Below are positions 56,512-64,000 of a stretch of 64,000 nt of DNA, piece by piece. The stretch's first letter is position 1, and each line of letters begins with the position of its first letter. Under the pieces are notes generated by a model. The model had not been told where the DNA came from. It worked only from the letters and a program-made list of their open reading frames with translations, and did no database searches. This stretch comes from Annona cherimola (taxonomy: Eukaryota > Streptophyta > Magnoliopsida > Magnoliales > Annonaceae): contig CM059972.1 in assembly GCA_030490835.1 (NCBI GenBank), forward strand, positions 37,241,452-37,305,451. Reading direction: 5' to 3'. The translations under genes were made by a program, and so were the position numbers.

Positions 56512-57481
56512 TGTTAGAAACACATGGAAAATAAGCCAAGTCTATGTTTTGATGATTAACAAATCAATTTGTGTAAGTTTTGGTTACTAACGTGTTTGTG
56601 AAAATGATTAAAGGATATAGAAATAAAGAAAATGAAGCATGACAGGCCAAGTCGATTTCCAAGTCGACTCAGGCATCGACTTAGGCCAAGTCGATCCCCA
56701 AGTCGACTCCAGTAGCGACTTCAGCCCGTCATTTTCGTCCAGAGTTGAAAACGAGGAACCAAGCTACCGAAGTCGCAAACGAAGTCGACTCCACATGCGA
56801 CTTGGGTGAAGTCGCAGACCAAGTCGACTTCAGCATCGACTTCGACTCGTCATTTCTTTCCAGAGTTGAAATCAAGAACAAGAGCTGCCGAAGTCGTATC
56901 CCAAGTCGACTCCGCATGCGACTTGGGTGAAGTCGCAGACCAAGTCGACTCCAGCTTCGACTTCAGTGCAGAACTTGCAGATCAAGATGGCTCAATGCTA
57001 GATTCAAGTGGAGATGAAGATCAATTCGACTCAGACACTCAACATGGACCAAATAAGGATCAAATGAAGATCAAATGAAGATCAAAGCAAGCAGGGCTGC
57101 ATGAATCCATCATGTTGGATCATGAACACTTACTCGGACATCTTCCATGCATTCCAAGATTCAAGTACTCAAGAACTCAACAAAAGGAATCTAAGGTTTT
57201 CAAAGTAAATAGTCATACGGTGTTCCAAAGAGATATAAATCAAGAGAATAACATCAATATCAAGAAAATCAAGTGATTAAAGTCATCTCCGAAGATTTCA
57301 AGTTCAACTAGCAAGCTGAAGAAGTGAAGTCGCACCCGAAGTCGACTTCACCTGCACTTGGGTCAAGTCGAGGACCAAGTCGACCCAGACTGGAAATGGA
57401 AGAAGTTGCGAAGAGCTGAAGTCGCTCCTGAAGTCGACTACATCTGCGACTTGGGTAATTGCCATTAACTCGGGACCAACA
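56512..57481 (+). repeat. 3' LTR of Sire-2, internal deletion of about 698 bp
   Basis: 970 bp. It follows the 5' LTR to CGACTTGGGT, then jumps to AATTGCCATTAACTCG. The missing part corresponds to 50466-51163 of the 5' LTR, which contains the TATA and leader. GGT is shared at both breakpoints. It also has an 11-bp duplication (ATGAAGATCAA) at about 57063. The deletion removes the normal 3' end-forming region. Confidence 0.92.
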
Positions 57482-58009
57482 GGTACCCCATCTCTTTTTA
57501 CTATGTTTATAGAGACCAGATAGGCTGTACATTGTTGGCGTATCAGCTTAGCTGCTTTCATAGCTGATGCCATCCTTATTGTGTTTTTTGGCTATCTTAT
57601 CTTTCTAATCTCTATTTCATCTTTTGGTACTTCAAATTGCACCTTTTTATTTCTACAATCAATTGTCGCACCCCATTGACTTAGCCAATCCATCCCTAGA
57701 ATAACATCCAACTCTATCATTGGTAATAGGAAGAGATCAACTTCCAATATTTTTGTTCCTATCCTGATAGGACATGCCTTGCAGATTTGATTTATACTTG
57801 CCAACCTATATACTAGGGATTCTGCATGTATAGTACTACTGGTTTCTTCTACCCGAAGTGCGTGTGTGATTATGAATTGGTATGACATAAATGAATGCGT
57901 AGCTCCAGAATCAAATAAAGCTACTGCAGAATTTTCTAAAATGTAAATCATACCTGTAATTATTTTTTCCTCCATCTCTTGTAACTCCATTCAGGTGAGG
58001 GCTTGGACA
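57482..58009 (-). pseudogene. Gypsy B protease, part right of Sire-2
   Basis: The reading 57990-57592 carries LFDSGATHSFMSYQF, the intact aspartic protease site (Asp lost in Gypsy A), and [15 protein letters not shown]. After a stop near 57590, homology continues to the Sire-2 junction ([30 protein letters not shown]). Confidence 0.88.
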
Positions 58010-58400
58010 CGCACTGGGTTGGCAACTGTACCGAGTCGATTGGCGATGGCAGGGACCTTTTGTTGGGTCGGCCTCCCCCGAGCTGGTGCTCCTTGTGGCT
58101 TATTCGGACAATTGGGCGAAATGTGTCCGACTTGACCACAATTGAACACTTTATTATTTTGGCTTCGTCGGTCCGGTAGTCTGGAGCCACATGACCCGCT
58201 TGGCCACATTTATAACATTTCCCTGTTTCTTGTAAACATTCGCCTGAATCGCGCTTGTGGCAAATTCTGCAAGTCGGGGTGCTCTTTGTTTTGTCCTCGA
58301 TCTTCTCTTTCCCGACGATTCTCCTTTTTCCTTCATTAGCCTCACCTTCCTTGGAAGCTGTAAAGAATTATTTTTGAGCTTGCCTGAGCTCCTGAGCCCT
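58010..58400 (-). pseudogene. Gypsy B nucleocapsid, frameshifted
   Basis: The second knuckle survives in part as [12 protein letters not shown] and the first is split by frameshifts ([10 protein letters not shown] region at about 58200-58235). It follows RNA-binding basic sequence. Compare the intact pair in Gypsy A at 34960-35080. Confidence 0.8.
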
Positions 58401-58437
58401 CATTGACTCCATCTCCAATGCCCTAGCCCTCTAAATG

Positions 58438-59283
58438 CTAGAGGCATAGTCCTTTATTAATAATGGGGCTAACCCCTCCCTTAACTAGGGTCTCAATCCC
58501 CCTCTGGAACCCGTGTACCTTATTCTCTAACACATTGGTGATCCACGACATGTATCTTACCAAGGCATTGAACTTTGTAGCATATTCCGTGACTGTCTTC
58601 CTGCCTTGGTAAAGTTTTTCAAACTCTATCACCCTTTGGCTTTGTAGCCCTACAGGGAGATATTCTTTATTGAATTCTTCTAAAAAATTTTGCCAGGTAA
58701 CTTGCTCCAGATGTGGCATAGTAACCATCAGCGTTTCCCACCATTCATAAGTGTCTTTCACCAGTAGGTGGGTAGCGCACAACACTTTCTGTTGATCATT
58801 GTAGGGCGATATTCTGAATCATTTCTTTATTTCTATGATCCACTGCTCTGCAATGAGGGAGTCTGGTTCCCCTACAAATTTGGGCGGGCACTGGGCAAGA
58901 AAGGCATTAATAGCCTTTCTGTCAGCCTCAAGGAGACTATCTTCTACTCCCCTTGACGTGCCGGGATTGGCTAAGGACCCTGGTCTTTCCCCGTCTCCTC
59001 TTGATGGCGGGGCCTGCTGGTTCCTCATTTCTTGTAATAACCCAGTAGTTTGGGTTGTCCATTGCTGCATAGCTTTCTCGATGGCCGCAGCAATTCTTTC
59101 TTCTATATTGACCTCTGTTTGAGGTCTACGACTTTCCTCTCACCGTGGGCGGGTCCTAGAGGATTGCTCCTCGGATTCTACCCTATATGTTCTTTTACTG
59201 GCTTCGCCCCTTGCTTGATCAACTGATTCTTCCATTGGGGCCTTTCCTTTGTTAGCTCTTGCTTTAGCTCTGGTGAGTGGCAT
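58438..59283 (-). pseudogene. Gypsy B gag (capsid), broken
   Basis: The start ATG complements CAT at 59281-59283 and reads MPLTRAKARANKGKAPMEES. A TGA near 59140, a stop near 58817 and a frameshift near 58500 interrupt it. Conserved stretches: NAFLAQCPPKFVGEPDSLIAEQW, ATHLLVKDTYEWWETL, FNKEYLPVGLQSQ and GRKTVTEYATKFNALVRY. Structural protein of the particle when intact. Confidence 0.88.
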
Positions 59284-59485
59284 TTTCAACATCATAAAAC
59301 ATTTATTAGTATAATATCAATATTCATCACATCATGATACACTTAGTCAAATAATCATAGTCACATGATCATATAATTCATATATATTATACATTGTCAT
59401 CAATAACAAATCAATGGATCATAATCATAATTTCATGTATCTTAAATTGATCATTTCTTCCCTTTTCTGCCTATTTACCAATCCA

Positions 59486-59498
59486 TGCTCTGATACCA
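59486..59498 (-). other. Primer binding site of Gypsy B
   Basis: The minus strand reads TGGTATCAGAGCA next to the LTR edge at 59504, as in Gypsy A. Confidence 0.9.
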
Positions 59499-59503
59499 AC
59501 TTT

Positions 59504-59755
59504 TGTGGCGCCCTAAACTGAAGTGTCTAGAAGCCTTACTCCGAAATCGTTTTGATTGGTAAACGTGTCTCAAGATTGTTGCCCTGATCATGCGGCAGAA
59601 TTTTTTTTATATATATAACATCAATATATGAAAATTTTCCATTCATCATCCAACATAAAATATATTTTACATATCACAGTTATGATAAAAAAGTATTCTA
59701 TAAACATTTCCATTGGAACAAAAATATTCATTTTCATCTCAAAATTATCGTCATA
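59504..59755 (-). repeat. 5' LTR of Gypsy B, truncated
   Basis: Starts TGTGGCGCCCTAAAC (LTR end on this strand). It follows the A/B LTR to TCATCTCAAAATTATCGTC and then diverges, about 2.1 kb short of a full LTR. The exact breakpoint is uncertain by about 10 bp. Confidence 0.85.
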
Positions 59756-61492
59756 ATAGCAACATCATAGATGAATTTAAGCAAATTTCAATTGAGTTTA
59801 TCAACTCATATTCAACCTTAATCACCATTTTCTTCCTCTTAAACCCTTAATTGCATACTTGTCATTAAATCCCCATTCAATACCCTAATTAAGGGCATCA
59901 TGAATCATCCTTTAAGGGTTCATTATGAATCATCTTCATGACTCATAAATTGAGTTAGAAAAACTGAGTTTAAATGATTCAAAACATCAAGATAACTTAC
60001 TTGTATTGAATCACACTTGAACTTAACTTCTCTACCTTAAATTCCTCGTTTTCTTTCTTTTTTTTCTTCCTCTTTTTCTCTCCTTTTCTTGATCTTTTCC
60101 CTTGCTGGAATAGGGGACATGCAACTTCTGGAGTATAGGGGGTTTGCTCCTTATAAAATTTTTCTCAAACACCCCATACCATGTGGTCGTTCACCCCTAG
60201 ATATAAGCTGGATTTTTCCAGCTTTGTGGCCCCACTTGCCATATTATTTTAAGGATAATTTAATACATGTTTATTCCCTTTGATGACATGGCAAAATATC
60301 ATCCAAATAAATTACAAATTATCTATATAAAATCCATTAAAAATCCATGCATTTAAGCCTATGTTGCTGTCCACCCTTGGAATGTCCAAATGCAACAGCT
60401 TTTGTGCCATTTTTCCACACCATTTCAACTTTAATTTATGGGCATTTAATTAGCCTAGTAATTATCTCTCTTAGATGTCCATTTGGCATTTAAAAAAAAT
60501 CACAAAAAAATCCAAAGGCTGCCTTGACCGTCCACTTCTCTCCCTTGTTCCAAATATATCCACTTGATGATCACATGCATATGGCCTTGATTTGTCATCT
60601 TTGGCCACAATTTTCAACCCAATTTAAATGCTCATTTATTTACCTTGATTCTCTAGTTGACTTAGGTGTGGATTTTATAATTAATAAAATAAAAAAATCA
60701 ACTTTTGAAGCTCATAGCCGTCCACTCTATGCCATGTCTATGCACCTCCCTGAACCTTAGCCATTAGCTCCTTAATTCCCTATTAATGCAGGAGATTTTT
60801 CATGGATTTTTTCATTTTAGTAATTCATAAAATACCCTGCAATTATCCCCTTTTGACACATCATTTATGCATTTAATTATTTACTTAATCACTTTAACTT
60901 TAACATAAATGCATGTTACTTTAACGGTGCAAAAAGTCAAAAGAGGTATTCCCATAACAATCATTAGCTTGATCAAATTCTTTCATAACCTTGATCTTAT
61001 AATTTTAATTGTCCATTTCAAATTTCGTCTCAATCCGACTTTTCTAACTCAAGTTATGATCATTTGAAGTCATCTTTGGATATTGGATGGTAATGATCGA
61101 TTTTCACACTAATCTCATCCAAATTTTCATAATCTAACTTTTTCATAAGGTTAAGCACGAAATTATGTACTTTCCTTTCAATTTTCATCTTAATCCGCCT
61201 TTACAGGCGTCAAGTTGTGAATTTTTCAATATTTTCCAACTTAGCTCCATAATTAACTTCTTAATTTCCATTAATCACATTATGGAAATTAAATTAATTT
61301 TCATGGCACACTAACACTTTTCGATCCTCATTAGGTCACTTTAATCATATCGACCTATATCGACTTATAATGATTGATTTAATCATCATTCATAACCTCT
61401 AACCTAATTGTCATAAATCATCAATATTGCAAATAAATCTTTCATAATTCAATCAACTCATACATGAATCCTATGTAGGTCAGGGTTTCATA
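59756..61492 (-). mobile_element. Z-family solo LTR, right fragment
   Basis: Ends GTCAGGGTTTCATA at 61492, one transition from the expected GGGTTTCACA, followed by TSD GCAGA (61493-61497). It contains a GTAAG donor on the minus strand (CAAGTAAGTT at about 59997-60006) and an AT-rich U3. Short ORFs (60089-60283, 60524-60760) have no recognisable content. It is the partner of 10646-11549. Confidence 0.75.
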
Positions 61493-62686
61493 GCAGAGGA
61501 ACCAGATACAACACAGAAGCAACCAGATGCTGAATTAGCCACAAATCAAAGGTCGCCTCCTCCATTTCCTCAGAGATTCGCAAGGAACAAAAAGGAGGGT
61601 CAGTTCAAGAAGTTTCTGGAGGTACTAAAACAGTTTCATATCAACATACCTCTCGTCGAAGCCTTGGAACAGATGTCGAGCTATGCTAAATTCATGAAAG
61701 ATGTTCTATCAAAGAAAAGGCGGTTGACGGAATTTGAAACGGTGGCATTAATAGAGGAAACCAATGCATTGGTGCAGAGAAAGCTACCGCCCAAGCTCAA
61801 GGATCCAAGGAGCTTCACTATCCCATGCACGATCAGAAACCAATACTTGTGGAGAGCTCTATGCGACTTAGGAGCTAGTATTAATCTCATGCCCAAGTCG
61901 ATTTTCAGAAAATTGGGCATTGGGGAAGCCCGACCTACAATAGTCATGTTGCAACTAGCGGACCGGTCCATGACATATCTAGAAGGCATCATTGAAGATG
62001 TTCTTGTCAAGGTAGAAAATTTCATCTTTCCAGCAGATTTTATTATCCTGGATTATGAAGAAGACCGGGATGTGCCAATTATTCTAGGACGATCTTTCCT
62101 TGCAACGGGTAATGCAATAATTAATGTACGAGCCAGAGAATTAACCATGCAAGTGCAAGATGAACAAGTCACATTTAATGTGTTTAAGGCGACACAGCAC
62201 CCAAATGATTCAGAGGATTGTTTCATGATTGATATGGTTGATTCAGCGGTTCAAAAATCTCTTTCAACTGCTATCAAGGAGAACTCAAAGGAAACTGCGT
62301 CGAAGGAGGACTGCACAATCACTACAAGTATAAAAGAAGACATATATACTTATACAGAAGAACAATTCGCTCCTCATATCATGCTTGAACACTTGGCCGA
62401 GCTGATGGAAAACCAGGAAATGGAAGAAGAAGTTGATGAAGGAATAGAGGGTGATACAATTGAGAAAATTGAACAGTATCATATCCAAATGACTCTATTT
62501 TGTTTTCCAAAAATTCAGATGTTGTATGACTTAATGGAACAATGCATAACTGATCCTGATAAACTCGTAGATGAAAGCAACATCTTGAAGCTGTCATTAA
62601 TTCCAGACACCGATAAACTCATCTATTCTATTTATGAAATTCCACAAAAGAGGCTAACTGATCCATTTGAAGAGGCATGGAAGAAA
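61493..62686 (+). CDS. Athila/Tat Gag end and protease, open but truncated
   Basis: An open frame continues the gag broken at 10645. Before the first ATG (61664) it reads through AEEPDTTQKQPDAELA, PPPFPQRFARNKKEGQFKKF and EVLKQFHINIPLVEALEQM. It then has SYAKFMKDVLSKKRR, KLPPKLKDPRSFTIPC, the protease active site CDLGASINLMP (DLG, usual in Athila/Tat rather than DSG/DTG) and DVPIILGRSFLATG. The acidic tail to LTDPFEEAW would lead to RT, but a Z LTR enters at 62687; the ORF ends inside it at 62704. No stop in nearly 400 codons, yet the upstream gag is dead, so it is a pseudogene fragment in practice. Confidence 0.88.
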
Positions 62687-64000
62687 TGTGGCGCCCCAAA
62701 CTGAGCGTCACATCCTAGCCCTTACCTCAAGATTGGATTGATTGGTAAACGTGATCAAGATTGTTGCCCTGTCACATGGCGGGATTTATCGGATGTTTAT
62801 CCTGTTAATCGTGGACATATAGAGTTCATAAAAACTTCATATTCTCATAAATTCATTTTCATACATTTCTAAGTCATTTTGAATCATTCATTTCATACAA
62901 ACATGCAGTTCAGTGACATTTCATCTTTTACCTAAATCAGATGTCACTGCATGTATAAAACAGAGTCATCCATACAAAACATTCGAATAGTTTACATCTA
63001 TTTAACATAAAGCACTACATGTAATTTTACAATCATTCCACATCAACTTCATAACATAAGTTCCATAAGTTCTTCCATGAACTCCTTAAGCCGGTGCTAG
63101 CTCCTTCGTCGTGTCCTGTCCATCACCTGTCTTTGGGTTTGGAAAACAAAATCGTGAGTCAAAACTCAATAAACAAGCTATTTTCATTTTTCAGGAAAAT
63201 CATTTCAGACAACATTTTTCATTTAAAATCAACTTGGAAAGCATCTTATACCTTATTCAAAGGTATATCTTTAAAATATGAAATCACGTACCCATCACGG
63301 GTCTCATATGCATAATGCCATATGAAAAACATGAACATGAACATCATATCTCCCTTAGGATGGAAGCTAGCTAGGCAACCATCCGTCACGTTAACTCCCA
63401 TTTCAGAGAGGGCGCCGCCAGCCATCGGCCTATTACAAGCGACTTGGTCACACCAAGGAGGCACTATCGGTCCGCTTACACCCTTCAAGTGGACCTAGTA
63501 TCCTGTGCATATGAACTTTTGCATAAACTCATCTTTAACATGCTAGCATGATTTTTCAATCATAAATATTAAACCACATCTTTTTTCCATAGCATTTATA
63601 AAAGAAACATTTCATAATAACATTGCATTTGAAATAAACATCATTTCAACACCATTTTGCTAAGGGATGGCCATCCTTAAACCCATTAGAAATAATTTCA
63701 TAGTTTCATCAAACAAGTTAGAATACAATTTGCATTTATGGAAACAAATTAGAAAAGCAAAAATCTTTTAGAAAATTTGCTTGCTTACCTGAAGCTCTTA
63801 GCTTTCCGTCACCACTTTCTCTTTGCCTTTGCCTACATAAGAATAGTATGATTTTTCATATATTCCTTTTCATTACATGACATTCAGTTTTCCAACCCAT
63901 TTCATGCACTCATAGCATTCAATTGATTGCATTTGTCGTTATACACATATATAGCCCATTTCATGGCTAACACATAACATGGCTCACATAACCCATACAT
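62687..64000 (-). repeat. Z-family gypsy LTR, minus, runs off the right edge
   Basis: Starts TGTGGCGCCCCAAAC at 62687 (LTR end). It contains the conserved GTTTACCAATC/GGGCAACAATC tail, an acceptor-like AAACCCAAAGACAG/GTG (intron side up from 63127), the CTAGCTAGG GC-rich block (63365-63490) and the microexon-like segment 63789-63832 with GTAAGCAAG beside it. The preceding AGAAA (62682-62686) would be the TSD. ORFs at 63094-63488 are not supported. Confidence 0.8.
63789..63832 (-). other. Microexon-like segment in Z LTR
   Basis: 44 nt on the minus strand between TTCTTATGTAG and GTAAGCAAG, purine-rich (GCAAAGGCAAAGAGAAAG...). It is the counterpart of 43008-43047 in X, although the exon sequence itself is largely different. 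Confidence 0.5.

Larger units (their letters stand above)
49531..57481 (+). mobile_element. Sire-2: decayed Sirevirus inside Gypsy B, no third ORF
   Basis: 7,951 bp, TSD GGTAC. 5' LTR 49531-51188, PBS 51191, gag and pol pseudogenes, a 335-bp 3' non-coding region with PPTs, 3' LTR 56512-57481 with a large deletion. Gag and pol are close relatives of Sire-1's but carry many stops. The third ORF is missing: pol is followed after a few bases by AGGGGGAGCA tracts. Either it was deleted or this is a subfamily without it. Confidence 0.93.
44182..59755 (-). mobile_element. Gypsy B: Tekay-type chromovirus split by Sire-2, right end lost
   Basis: Same family and order as Gypsy A, minus strand. 3' LTR 44182-46584, pol 46621-49530 and 57482-58000, gag 58438-59283, PBS 59486-59498, 5' LTR from 59504. 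The 5' LTR stops matching near 59755, after about 250 bp, and joins Z LTR sequence, so most of it, and the target flank, are deleted. Left TSD GGTAT at 44177-44181. The Sire-2 insertion (TSD GGTAC) splits the protease-RT junction. Its reading frames are broken. Confidence 0.9.

Noticed and set aside
60089..60760. Possible small host genes in the gap before the Athila protease
   Set aside because: The stretch is Z LTR sequence (terminus at 61492 with TSD). The ORFs are short and without recognisable content.

Overview
The window is a repeat island from a flowering-plant nuclear genome. It is AT-rich and consists of stacked LTR retrotransposons of three kinds typical of angiosperms: Ty1/copia of the Sirevirus (SIRE/Maximus) type, Ty3/gypsy chromoviruses of the Tekay/Del type, and an Athila/Tat-type gypsy element. 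I see no host gene, tRNA, rRNA, DNA transposon or CRISPR. The species cannot be named from this sequence.

Reconstructed nesting. The oldest layer is a decayed plus-strand Sirevirus: LTR pieces at 5657-6553 and 7787-7853, gag remnant at 7904-8188. Its left flank carries a gypsy LTR (family Z, 3922-5656), which is interrupted by a minus-strand gypsy LTR (family X, 963-3921), which is in turn interrupted by a Sirevirus LTR (1-962). A minus-strand solo LTR (6554-7786) sits inside the outer Sirevirus LTR. The gag remnant is cut at 8189 by an Athila-like element: LTR 8189-9701, PBS, eroded gag to 10645, then gag/protease at 61493-62686. That element was hit by a Z solo LTR (10646-11549 and 59756-61492, TSD GCAGA). 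Inside the Z LTR lies a short-interior element of family X with LTRs about 3 kb long.

The X LTRs hold most of the window: a truncated minus-strand Sirevirus (14210-16182); a complete Sirevirus, here Sire-1 (18080-28495, TSD ACAAA); a complete but coding-dead Tekay element, Gypsy A (28875-38528, TSD GGTAT); a Sirevirus solo LTR (38552-40320, TSD TATAG); and a second Tekay element, Gypsy B (44182-59755). Gypsy B is split by a decayed Sirevirus, Sire-2 (49531-57481, TSD GGTAC). A further Z LTR enters at 62687 and runs off the right edge.

Sire-1 is the only element that looks potentially active. Its two 1508-bp LTRs differ by one base that I could find. It has intact gag (600 aa), pol (1008 aa, all catalytic residues present) and a third, envelope-position ORF (529 aa). 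It carries a PBS for initiator tRNA-Met, a polypurine tract and a perfect target-site duplication. The other coding regions are broken by stops, frameshifts and insertions.

The least expected signals are regulatory. The three gypsy LTR families share a 39-44-nt purine-rich segment bounded by AG and GTAAG that looks like a conserved microexon in a spliced leader. The X interior begins with a tandem array of decayed PBS copies about 80 bp apart. Sirevirus LTRs carry dense AAGTCGACTT-type palindromes, and a copy of that array, followed by a splice-acceptor-like tract, precedes the third ORF of Sire-1. Three elements entered copies of one 10-bp LTR site.
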